A DNA stretch of 13,096 nt from Thalassospira sp. UBA1131 (GTDB lineage Bacteria > Pseudomonadota > Alphaproteobacteria > Rhodospirillales > Thalassospiraceae): positions 5,078 through 18,173 of the forward strand of contig NZ_DCAO01000088.1 of the NCBI RefSeq assembly GCF_002311515.1, written 5' to 3'. Shown in pieces: positions 6,802 through 13,096 of this stretch. The first letter of the stretch is position 1; every line of letters begins with the position of its first letter. The notes below the pieces were generated by a model, which saw only the letters and a list, made by a program, of their open reading frames with translations, was not told the DNA's origin and did no database searches. Both the position numbers and the translations under genes were made by a program.

Positions 6802-8052
6802 ATGCATGTAGTCGTCATGGGCGCCGGGGTCATCGGGACAACGGCGGCCTGGTATCTTTTGCAAAATGGTCATCAGGTTACGGTCGTTGATCGTCGGCAT
6901 GCCAGTGCGCAGGAAACAAGCTTTGCCAATGGCGGTCAGATTTCTGCCTGTCACGCCACACCCTGGGCGAATGCATCCACCCCCAAACAAATCCTCGGCT
7001 GGCTTGGCCGGGAAGAAGCGCCGCTTCTGTTTCGGATGCGCTTTGACCCGCAGCTGTTTTCATGGGGCTTGCATTTCTTGCGCAACTGCACCGATGCGCG
7101 GGCCAGGATCAATCTGGAAAAGGCGCTTCGCGTTGCGATCTATAGCCGCGATTGCCTGCGCGCGCTTCGCGACGAGCTTGAGCTTGAATACGATCATAGC
7201 ACACGTGGCATCCTGCATATCTGCCGCACTGAGCAGGACATGGTCGCGGTCGAAAAGGCCACCTCCCAGATGCAGGAATATGGCCTTAAACGCAGGCTTG
7301 TCTCGTCCGAGGAATGTCTTACCATCGAACCGGCCCTGCGTGATGCCACAGCGCCGATCATGGGTGGCAGCTTTACCCCCGATGATGAAAGCGGTGATGC
7401 GCGTAAATTCACCGAACGTCTGAGCGAACATTGCATCGCCAAGGGCGCATCGTTTCACTTCAACACCAACATCACCGGCCTTGTCCATGATCAGGGAAAG
7501 ATCACCTGTGTTCGAACTGACAAGGGTGACATCCATGCGGATGCCTTTCTGGTGTGTCTGGGCAGCTACAGCCCGTTGATGCTGGCCCCGCTTGGCATCA
7601 AATTGCCGATTTATCCGTGCAAGGGATACTCGATTAGCATCGATACCACCGGCTATTCCGGGGCACCGGAAACGGCCCTGATCGATGATAGCGTGAAAAT
7701 GGTGTATTCGCGCCTTGGTACACATCTTCGGGTTGCAGGTACGGCAGAGCTTGATGGCTATAACCTGCGGATGTCGCCACGCCGTCAAAAACTTATCGTT
7801 GATAAAGCACTGGAATTATTCCCGAATTCAGGTGACCGCTCCAGCATCGATTTCTGGTCGGGTTTGCGGCCGGTAACGCCGGATTCTGCCCCTGTTCTTG
7901 GGGATACGAAGTATGCTAATCTATACCTTAATACGGGGCATGGGACGTTGGGTTGGACGATGAGTTGCGGATCAGCAAAAGCAGTCGCCGATCTCATCAG
8001 CGACAAGACCCCTGACATCTCTCTGACGGGGCTGGGTATCGACCGCTTTTAG
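6802..8052 (+). CDS. dadA: D-amino-acid dehydrogenase, FAD-dependent (DadA family)
   Basis: DadA oxidatively deaminates D-amino acids, classically D-alanine, to 2-oxo acids and ammonia, and passes electrons to the respiratory chain at the inner face of the cytoplasmic membrane. The 416 residues begin with an FAD dinucleotide fold, G7-x-G9-x-x-G12, ending in Asp30. The family hallmark ETSFANGGQIS (38-48) follows, then HATPWANAS. The C-terminus carries FWSGLRPVTPDSAPVLG (351-367) and GHGTLGWT (379-386), typical of DadA and related DAO-fold enzymes. Length fits the family (about 415-435). The ATG has AAGG ten bases upstream. The usual partner alanine racemase (dadX) is not adjacent; a histidine kinase follows after 17 bases and is probably cotranscribed. 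Substrate range cannot be read from sequence; a related D-amino acid oxidase-type enzyme is the only real alternative. Confidence 0.9.
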   Translation: MHVVVMGAGVIGTTAAWYLLQNGHQVTVVDRRHASAQETSFANGGQISACHATPWANASTPKQILGWLGREEAPLLFRMRFDPQLFSWGLHFLRNCTDARARINLEKALRVAIYSRDCLRALRDELELEYDHSTRGILHICRTEQDMVAVEKATSQMQEYGLKRRLVSSEECLTIEPALRDATAPIMGGSFTPDDESGDARKFTERLSEHCIAKGASFHFNTNITGLVHDQGKITCVRTDKGDIHADAFLVCLGSYSPLMLAPLGIKLPIYPCKGYSISIDTTGYSGAPETALIDDSVKMVYSRLGTHLRVAGTAELDGYNLRMSPRRQKLIVDKALELFPNSGDRSSIDFWSGLRPVTPDSAPVLGDTKYANLYLNTGHGTLGWTMSCGSAKAVADLISDKTPDISLTGLGIDRF

Positions 8053-8069
8053 CGGACGACCTGATTATT

Positions 8070-9200
8070 ATGGGATCACGGGCTGACATGACCAGCAACA
8101 CACCAATTGGTTCAACCAATGTGCCATTGGCAGACCAGGTTGTTCTGAACGCCCTGCCCTATGCCGCCGTCATTTGTGATCGCAACGGCATTGTCATGCA
8201 ATGTAACGAGGCCATCGCGCGTTTGATCGGCGTTTCGCGTGATCGCATGCTGGGCCGCAAGGCCGGTTTCATTTCCAAAGGCCTGATGAGCGATATCGAA
8301 GATGTATTTTCTTCGGGCCGGACCTGGCGCGGCGATATCATTCTGGTCGGTGCCGCCAAGGAAAGCCACGTCTGCGATCTGTCCATCGCGCCGCTTGAAT
8401 ATTGCCAAAACAATGAAACGCGCACTGCGGTGCTGATGACGTTGCTTGAAAATGACCGTCAGGCACAGGCCGAACGCACCCTGATGGAGCAAAACCGCAA
8501 TCAGTCGGATGCCAACGCCTCAAAATCCGATTTTATCGCCAATATGGGCCATGAATTGCGCACCCCGCTTAATGCGATTATCGGCAACTCCGAACTGATT
8601 GCGCATGGGGTTCTTGGCGATCTGCCCGACGGATACCGCGAATGTGGTCGTGACGTTTACGAGGCGGGCAAGCACCTGCTTGAACTGGTCAATAATGTTT
8701 TGGATGTATCAAAACTTTCGGCCGGTTCGATGACCTTGCAGCTTGAAGAGGCTGATCTTGGTTCGGTGATACGCGATGCCGCACGGCTCGTCGGGGATGA
8801 TATTTCGCGGCGCAGCCATCAACTGCAATTCGATCTACCGGATCAGCTGGTATCGATGCCGTGTGACAAGCTGAAACTCAAACAGATCCTGATCAATATC
8901 CTGAGTAACGCCGCAAAATTCACCCCCGAACACGGCAAGATCCGCATCGGACTGACCTCAACCGACGAAGACGTCACCTTTGCGATCGAGGATAATGGTG
9001 TCGGCATGAGCCCGAATGACATTCCCCGCGCGCTGGCCCGGTTCTCGCAGCTTCATCCATCCGGGGTGAAGGAAAGTGTCGGCACCGGTCTTGGCCTGCC
9101 ACTGGCAAAGCTTCTGGTCGAACTGCATGGCGGTCGACTTAGTATCGAAAGCGATCTTGGCAAGGGCACGACCGTGCGCATTACCCTGCCCCGCCCGTAA
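8070..9200 (+). CDS. Soluble PAS-domain sensor histidine kinase, orphan
   Basis: This is a cytoplasmic two-component histidine kinase of 376 residues with no hydrophobic membrane segment. A PAS domain lies at about 25-127 (ALPYAAVICDRNG, CNEAIARLIGVSRDRMLG), followed by a short charged, probably coiled-coil linker (about 128-150). The HisKA dimerisation domain has the phospho-acceptor His161 in GHELRTPLNAIIG. The ATPase domain shows the N-box LINILSNAAKF with Asn280, the G1 box EDNGVG (307-312), Phe325 in the F-box region, and G2 GTGLGL (338-343). All catalytic boxes look intact. There is no receiver domain and no response regulator gene in the window, so its partner is elsewhere. The start is uncertain: ATG at 8070 is weakly supported, and ATG at 8088 would remove six residues. 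It lies 17 bases behind dadA and ends before a bidirectional terminator. The signal is unknown; redox or respiratory state is only a guess. Confidence 0.92.
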   Translation: MGSRADMTSNTPIGSTNVPLADQVVLNALPYAAVICDRNGIVMQCNEAIARLIGVSRDRMLGRKAGFISKGLMSDIEDVFSSGRTWRGDIILVGAAKESHVCDLSIAPLEYCQNNETRTAVLMTLLENDRQAQAERTLMEQNRNQSDANASKSDFIANMGHELRTPLNAIIGNSELIAHGVLGDLPDGYRECGRDVYEAGKHLLELVNNVLDVSKLSAGSMTLQLEEADLGSVIRDAARLVGDDISRRSHQLQFDLPDQLVSMPCDKLKLKQILINILSNAAKFTPEHGKIRIGLTSTDEDVTFAIEDNGVGMSPNDIPRALARFSQLHPSGVKESVGTGLGLPLAKLLVELHGGRLSIESDLGKGTTVRITLPRP

Positions 9201-9225
9201 CCATATACGGTTAACTCTGTATCGC

Positions 9226-9262
9226 AAAAGACCCGCATGGACATGTCCGAGGCGGGTCTTTT
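9226..9262. terminator. Bidirectional intrinsic terminator between histidine kinase and cytochrome genes
   Basis: The perfect 11-base arms AAAAGACCCGC (9226-9236) and GCGGGTCTTTT (9252-9262) give a GC-rich stem with T-runs in both directions, between convergent genes. The 15-base loop contains a second palindrome, GGACATGTCC (9239-9248), so the loop itself can pair. It should end both the dadA-kinase transcript and the copper operon. Confidence 0.92.
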
Positions 9263-9274
9263 GATTTCAAGGCC

Positions 9275-9751
9275 TTATTGGGCCGCAGATTGATTGATCT
9301 GGTCGTGCCGCGCGATGACGTCCTTGGGCCAGCGGCTTTTGATGTAAGACAGGCTGGCAATGATTTCCTCGTCGCTCAGCACGCCCTCATAACCCTGCAT
9401 GGCCGATTTATAATCGCCCCCTGCCATTGCTGCCGGTCCGTATTTGGTCAGCTCAAACAACACCTGATCGGGGTGATGCCAGGTATGGCCGGTTTCATCA
9501 TGGGGCGGTGCCGGAAGCAATCCATCAGGACCACGTTCACGCCAATTGGCCTCGCCTTCAAGTCTTGCACCATGGCAGGACGCACAATTTGCGTCATAGA
9601 TCTTCTTGCCCTGCGCCACGAGTTGCAGATCATCGGGACGCAACGAGACATCTTGATCAGTGATCCCGCTCGGGCCAAAGAATGTGACGATGCCATACAC
9701 AATTGCCGCACCGACAAGGGCGCCAAGCGCCATAACACCTTTATTCTTCAA
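9275..9751 (-). CDS. Membrane-anchored mono-heme c-type cytochrome of the copper operon
   Basis: A 158-residue protein with an uncleaved-looking N-terminal membrane anchor (about 7-25) and a periplasmic cytochrome c domain. The heme-binding motif is C56-A-S-C-H60 in ANCASCHGARLEGE. Likely sixth ligand is Met118 in SAMQGY, with Met109 as an alternative. Between heme and ligand is a His cluster, HDETGHTWHH (84-93), which might bind metal. No ATG gives the full N-terminus: a TTG at 9751-9749 is preceded by GAGAG six bases upstream and keeps the positive KNK before the anchor, while the ATG at 9733 would remove it. The next in-frame codons upstream reach a stop quickly. It lies 30 bases after cueR on the same strand, so it is probably induced by copper. 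I recognise this as a recurrent class I cytochrome c type but know of no proven role; electron transfer or periplasmic Cu(I) handling are inferences. Confidence 0.9.
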   Translation of the reverse strand: MKNKGVMALGALVGAAIVYGIVTFFGPSGITDQDVSLRPDDLQLVAQGKKIYDANCASCHGARLEGEANWRERGPDGLLPAPPHDETGHTWHHPDQVLFELTKYGPAAMAGGDYKSAMQGYEGVLSDEEIIASLSYIKSRWPKDVIARHDQINQSAAQ

Positions 9752-9781
9752 TGCGTTCTCTCATTCATTTGTGTTTCGGGA

Positions 9782-10171
9782 TCATGCCTTGCGGGCGAGA
9801 TCATTGATAATCGGGCAGTTCGGACGATCATCGCCGTGACAGGACTGCACCAGATCGGAAAGTGTGTCGCGCAGGCTTTGAAGTTCGGCGATCTTGCGTT
9901 CGATCTCTGCCAGATGGGTTTTGGCGATTTCCTTTACATCGGAAGAGGCACGGTTGCGGTCCTCGTAAAGTGACAGCAACACCCGGCAGTCTTCGACCGA
10001 AAATCCCAGCCCGCGGGCACGTTGCAGGAACCGCAATTTGTGCAGATCATTTTCGTCATAGTCACGATACCCGTTGGCCAGGCGCCCCGGCGAAACCAGA
10101 CCGATATCCTCGTAATAGCGGATGGTTTTCGCAGGAAGTCCGCACTCGGTCGCGGCGTCAGAAATGTTCAT
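9782..10171 (-). CDS. cueR: Cu(I)-responsive MerR-family transcriptional regulator CueR
   Basis: CueR binds Cu(I) with very high affinity and activates copper-export promoters by untwisting a long spacer. The 129 residues begin MNISDAATECGLPAKTIRYYEDIGLV, the MerR winged-helix DNA-binding start (the quoted stretch spans residues 1-26), followed by the GYRDY wing and a long dimerisation helix (about 76-110). The metal loop has Cys111 and Cys119 in CHGDDRPNCPI, the same C-x7-C spacing as E. coli CueR Cys112 and Cys120. Ser76 aligns with E. coli Ser77, which marks monovalent-metal sensors in contrast to zinc or mercury sensors with Cys there. It starts nine bases after the copA stop, so it is cotranscribed with copA and its own target promoter likely controls it. 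Gold or silver response is possible, but Cu(I) is the best call. Confidence 0.96.
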   Translation of the reverse strand: MNISDAATECGLPAKTIRYYEDIGLVSPGRLANGYRDYDENDLHKLRFLQRARGLGFSVEDCRVLLSLYEDRNRASSDVKEIAKTHLAEIERKIAELQSLRDTLSDLVQSCHGDDRPNCPIINDLARKA

Positions 10172-10180
10172 CGCCCTCTC

Positions 10181-12652
10181 CTATTTCCGGACTGTCCAGC
10201 GCCGCAGTGTCAGCGAGTTACCAACAACCGAGACGGAGCTAAGCGCCATCGCCGCACCGGCAATCGCTGGGCTCAGAACACCGAATGCTGCCAACGGAAC
10301 ACCCACCACGTTATAGGCAAAGGCCCAGAACAGGTTCTGTGCGATCTTGCGACGGGTGGCGATCGAAATATCAATCGCGGCAGACACAAGTGCCGGATCA
10401 GACCGCATCAGGGTGATGCCAGCCGTTTCCATGGCAACATCGGTGCCACCGCCCATGGCAATACCGACATCGGCAGCCGCCAGTGCAGGCGCATCGTTGA
10501 TGCCGTCACCAACCATAGCGACATGACGGCCTTCCTTGCGAAGTTTTTCGACTTCACGCGCCTTGTCCTGCGGGCGAATACGGCCTTCGCCGCGTTCCAG
10601 GCCAAGTTCGCGTGCCACGTGGCTTGCGACATCCTGACTATCACCCGACAACATGATCGATGAAATGCCGCGTGCCTTCAGATCGGCAATCGCCTGTTTG
10701 GCACCTTCACGAATGCGATCCTCAAGGGTCAGGTAACCGGCAAACGTGCCATCAATCGCAACCAGAATAACGGTTCTGCCTTCGCCTTCGTGTTTCTTGA
10801 TGTCCTTTGCCAGCTCCTGCGGCGGACCTGCGATATCAAGATCACTCAGCAAGGCTTCGCTGCCAATGGCGATCTTGTGCTTTTCAACATCGGCCATGAC
10901 ACCGGCACCGGTTTTGCCCTTGAAGTTATCGATATCGGGCAGTGATACGCCTTCATCCTTGGCAATCGAGACAACCGCACGCGCCAAAGGATGTTCACTG
11001 GCGGCCTGAACGGCTGCGGTCAGGCGCAGCAACTCATTACGGTCAACACCCTCAACCGGGCAGATATCGCGCACGGTCGGCGTACCTTCCGTCAGGGTCC
11101 CGGTTTTATCAAAGATGACGGTATCGACATTGTGGGCCTGTTCAAGTGCCTCGAAATTGCGGATCAGAATGCCGTTGCGCGCAGCACTGCCGGTACCGGC
11201 CACCAACGCAGTCGGCGTCGCCAGACCAAGCGCACAAGGACATGCAATCACCAGCACCGACACCGCGGCAACGATGGATGCCTCTGCGCCAAAGCCGGTA
11301 AACAACCATGCGGCCAAGGTCAGCAGTGCAATGACAACCACAATCGGCACAAACACGGCCGATACCCGGTCGACAAGCTTCTGAACCGGGGCCTTGCCGG
11401 TCTGGGCCTTTTCAACCAGGCGGATGATGCGTGACAACGTCGTATCATCGCCAACGGCACTGACTTCGATATCAAGACGTCCGGTGCCATTCACAGCGCC
11501 ACCAACGACCGTATCGCCACTAACACGTGCCACAGGTCGGGTTTCCCCGGTGATCAGGCTTTCATCAAGTTCACTCTCACCGGCATGAACCTTGCCATCG
11601 ACCGGCACACGTTCGCCCGGCAGGACGCGAACGATATCGCCAACCGTAAGGCTTTCAATCGCGACATCCTGTTCGCCTTCGCCCGCGACCACCTTGCGCG
11701 CACGCCGTGGACGGAGCGCCATCAATTCACGAATGGCGGCTGATGCCCCGCGTTTGGCGCGTTCTTCCATGATTTTGCCCGCAAGGATCAGGGTAATGAT
11801 CGCAGCCGATGCTTCGAAGTACAAATGGGTCTGCCCGGCATTGGCCGTCAGCATGTTATAGAGGCTGAGGAAATAGGCCGCCGATGTCCCGAGTGCGACC
11901 AGCACATCCATGTTGGCACTGCGATGGCGCAGGGCCGCATATGCCCCCTGATAGAAGCGCGCACCAATATAGAACTGAACCGGGGTCGCAAGTACAAGTT
12001 CAACCCATGCCGGCAGATGATAGGACACACCAAGGTTCATCCAGACCATCTGCAAAACCAGTGGTGCGGTCAGCAATGCCGATACCGCAAGAAGGATCAG
12101 GGATTTGTCCTGTTTCTTCTCGTTGCGTGCCGCCTCGTCTGCGTCACCGTCTTCGGAACCGGATTTATTGCGTGACGTTGCGTGATAGCCGGCATCCTCG
12201 ATCGCCTTGATCGCGATGGCATCATTGACCTTGCCCGACAGTGCCGAGATATCCGCACGTTCCAGCGCGAAATTAACACTTGCCGTGGTGACGCCCGGCA
12301 ATGCCGAAAGTGCCTTTTCCACCCGCAAGGCACAGTTCGCGCATGTCATGCCATCGACATCAAAGGAAAGCTGTTGGGTCACGACGCTATAGCCTGAATC
12401 CGCGACCGCCTCGGCGATTTTGGATGTATCAAGCTTGCTGTCGTCAAAATGCACATTTGCGCTGTTAAGTGCAAAGTTCACGGTGACATCAGAAACACCA
12501 TCGAGACCAGCAATGGCCTTTTCAACGCGGCCTGCACAGTTTGCACAGGTCATGCCTTCGATCTCGAGGTTCACTTCGCTGGTATTGGCAGTCGGCTGCA
12601 CGGATGCCCCACCGCCTGCTGCGGTATCATACTCGTCTGTTCGGCGATCCAT
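10181..12652 (-). CDS. copA: Cu(I)-exporting P1B-type ATPase CopA
   Basis: CopA pumps Cu(I) from the cytoplasm to the periplasm using ATP. The 823 residues (numbered from the ATG at 12652) carry two N-terminal heavy-metal-associated domains with GMTCANC sites (Cys36/Cys39 and Cys104/Cys107). The membrane region holds the CPC ion motif (471-473, in IACPCALGLATPT). Later come the actuator TGE (368-370), the phosphorylation site DKTGT (Asp515), HP (554-555) in the nucleotide domain, and GDGINDAP (715-722). The last two membrane helices have the copper-class residues YN and M-x2-S (YNVVGVPLA, MALSSVS). Lengths and motifs are all intact. A GTG at 12661 in frame overlaps the ribosome binding site GAGG, so the ATG is chosen. 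It is first in an operon with cueR and the cytochrome, driven by a CueR promoter about 40 bases upstream. Confidence 0.97.
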   Translation of the reverse strand: MDRRTDEYDTAAGGGASVQPTANTSEVNLEIEGMTCANCAGRVEKAIAGLDGVSDVTVNFALNSANVHFDDSKLDTSKIAEAVADSGYSVVTQQLSFDVDGMTCANCALRVEKALSALPGVTTASVNFALERADISALSGKVNDAIAIKAIEDAGYHATSRNKSGSEDGDADEAARNEKKQDKSLILLAVSALLTAPLVLQMVWMNLGVSYHLPAWVELVLATPVQFYIGARFYQGAYAALRHRSANMDVLVALGTSAAYFLSLYNMLTANAGQTHLYFEASAAIITLILAGKIMEERAKRGASAAIRELMALRPRRARKVVAGEGEQDVAIESLTVGDIVRVLPGERVPVDGKVHAGESELDESLITGETRPVARVSGDTVVGGAVNGTGRLDIEVSAVGDDTTLSRIIRLVEKAQTGKAPVQKLVDRVSAVFVPIVVVIALLTLAAWLFTGFGAEASIVAAVSVLVIACPCALGLATPTALVAGTGSAARNGILIRNFEALEQAHNVDTVIFDKTGTLTEGTPTVRDICPVEGVDRNELLRLTAAVQAASEHPLARAVVSIAKDEGVSLPDIDNFKGKTGAGVMADVEKHKIAIGSEALLSDLDIAGPPQELAKDIKKHEGEGRTVILVAIDGTFAGYLTLEDRIREGAKQAIADLKARGISSIMLSGDSQDVASHVARELGLERGEGRIRPQDKAREVEKLRKEGRHVAMVGDGINDAPALAAADVGIAMGGGTDVAMETAGITLMRSDPALVSAAIDISIATRRKIAQNLFWAFAYNVVGVPLAAFGVLSPAIAGAAMALSSVSVVGNSLTLRRWTVRK

Positions 12653-12692
12653 ATCACGCACCTCAAAAAGGGGTTATTACAAGATATGGGGC

Positions 12693-12723
12693 ACGATAGA
12701 CCTTCCAGCAACTGGAAGGTCAA
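12693..12723 (-). promoter_or_regulatory. CueR-controlled promoter of copA with operator
   Basis: On the minus strand -35 TTGACC (12723-12718) and -10 TATCGT (12698-12693) are separated by 19 bases, the over-long spacer typical of MerR-family promoters. The spacer lies within a perfect inverted repeat, GACCTTCCAG (12699-12708) and CTGGAAGGTC (12712-12721), with three bases between. This matches the known CueR box type (ACCTTCC...GGAAGGT). Transcription would begin about 35-40 bases before the copA ATG. It explains control of copA, cueR and the cytochrome. Confidence 0.93.
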
Positions 12724-12769
12724 GATAAAAAAGCCATATATAAAAATGCAGGGCTAAGCCTCTGATACC

Positions 12770-12798
12770 AAAAAGAAAGCCCCGGACATTGCCGGGGC
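12770..12798 (-). terminator. Intrinsic terminator of bfr
   Basis: A 7-base stem, GCCCCGG (12779-12785) with CCGGGGC (12792-12798), has a 6-base loop, and in the minus direction is followed by TTTCTTTTT (12778-12770). It lies 28 bases after the bacterioferritin stop and upstream of the copA promoter. Confidence 0.88.
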
Positions 12799-12826
12799 CT
12801 TCTGAAAATTATTTGCTGGCCGATGA

Positions 12827-13096
12827 TCAGCCTTCCGGGCTTGGTTCCCCGGCTGCGCGGAACTGGATGTAGTTCGGCAGGCCCATCATGTCGATCAGGC
12901 GGATCTGCTGTTCCAGCCAATAGGCATGATCTTCTTCGCTGTCATCAAGCAACGCGACCAGCATCTGACGGGTCTGGAAATCATCCTCTGCCTCGGCGAT
13001 CTTGATCGCCTTTTTCAGAAGATTGATCACATGATATTCGTGTTCGAGATCGTTTTTCATCATCTCGGGCACGGTTTTGCCGATCTTGATCGGTTC
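12827..13096 (-). CDS. bfr: Bacterioferritin (partial, N-terminal half outside the window)
   Basis: Bacterioferritin is a 24-subunit heme-containing iron store with a di-iron ferroxidase site. The visible 89 codons read without interruption from the right edge and correspond to the C-terminal half of the usual about 158 residues. Recognisable segments are GKTVPEMMKNDLEHEY, SEEDHAYWLEQQ, and LIDMMGLPNYIQ. The Glu in HEY matches iron ligand Glu94 of E. coli Bfr, and E-x-x-H in SEEDH matches Glu127 and His130, so the visible part of the ferroxidase site is intact. There is one extra residue between these compared with the E. coli protein as I recall it. The heme Met and the other ligands are off the edge. 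No gene for the ferredoxin Bfd is seen. A terminator follows. Whether this is the iron-storing or a heme-only paralogue cannot be decided here. Confidence 0.93.
   Translation of the reverse strand, partial: EPIKIGKTVPEMMKNDLEHEYHVINLLKKAIKIAEAEDDFQTRQMLVALLDDSEEDHAYWLEQQIRLIDMMGLPNYIQFRAAGEPSPEG

Noticed and set aside
7060..7788. 242-codon minus-strand open frame
   Set aside because: Antisense to dadA, with no recognisable domain or ribosome binding site.
10022..10663. 213-codon plus-strand open frame
   Set aside because: Antisense across cueR and copA; no family resemblance.

Overview
The window looks like a chromosomal housekeeping and accessory segment of an alphaproteobacterium. The signs are the tig-clpP-clpX protein quality-control cluster with a tRNA-Leu just upstream, a GPTGCGKT Walker A in ClpX, a CueR-type copper regulator, and a moderate, mid-50s-looking GC content. 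A marine Rhodospirillales-type genome such as Thalassospira is a plausible guess from overall protein flavour, but the sequence alone does not prove it. I see no insertion sequence, phage, CRISPR array or rRNA.

Layout. Bases 1-5142 are almost all minus strand. In transcription order they hold tRNA-Leu(UAG), tig (trigger factor with an unusual Lys/Ala pentapeptide tail) and clpP closed by a strong intrinsic terminator, then about 250 non-coding bases and the start of clpX, which runs off the left edge. Upstream of the tRNA, also on minus, lie nnr (NAD(P)H-hydrate repair) and a malonyl-CoA decarboxylase. Around 6607-6801 is a divergent promoter region. To its right, on plus, are dadA (D-amino-acid dehydrogenase) and a soluble PAS histidine kinase 17 bases behind it. 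A bidirectional terminator at 9226-9262 separates them from a converging minus-strand copper operon, transcribed copA, cueR, c-type cytochrome. That operon starts at a textbook CueR promoter with a 19-base spacer (12693-12723). The right edge holds the C-terminal half of a bacterioferritin gene with its own terminator.

How the genes work together. Trigger factor, ClpP and ClpX cover nascent-chain folding and ATP-driven proteolysis. CueR senses cytoplasmic Cu(I) and should switch on CopA, its own gene and the membrane-anchored cytochrome, so the cytochrome is probably part of the copper response. DadA feeds electrons from D-amino acids to the respiratory chain; the kinase behind it has no response regulator in view. 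Nnr and malonyl-CoA decarboxylase are metabolite repair and acyl-CoA housekeeping enzymes.

No wholly new multi-gene system is evident. The items most worth a second look are the cytochrome with a His cluster inside the CueR operon, the seven perfect pentad repeats on trigger factor, the orphan kinase behind dadA, and a perfect 10+10 inverted repeat next to the tRNA-Leu promoter. Several gene starts were set by ribosome binding sites: clpP, malonyl-CoA decarboxylase, the cytochrome and copA.
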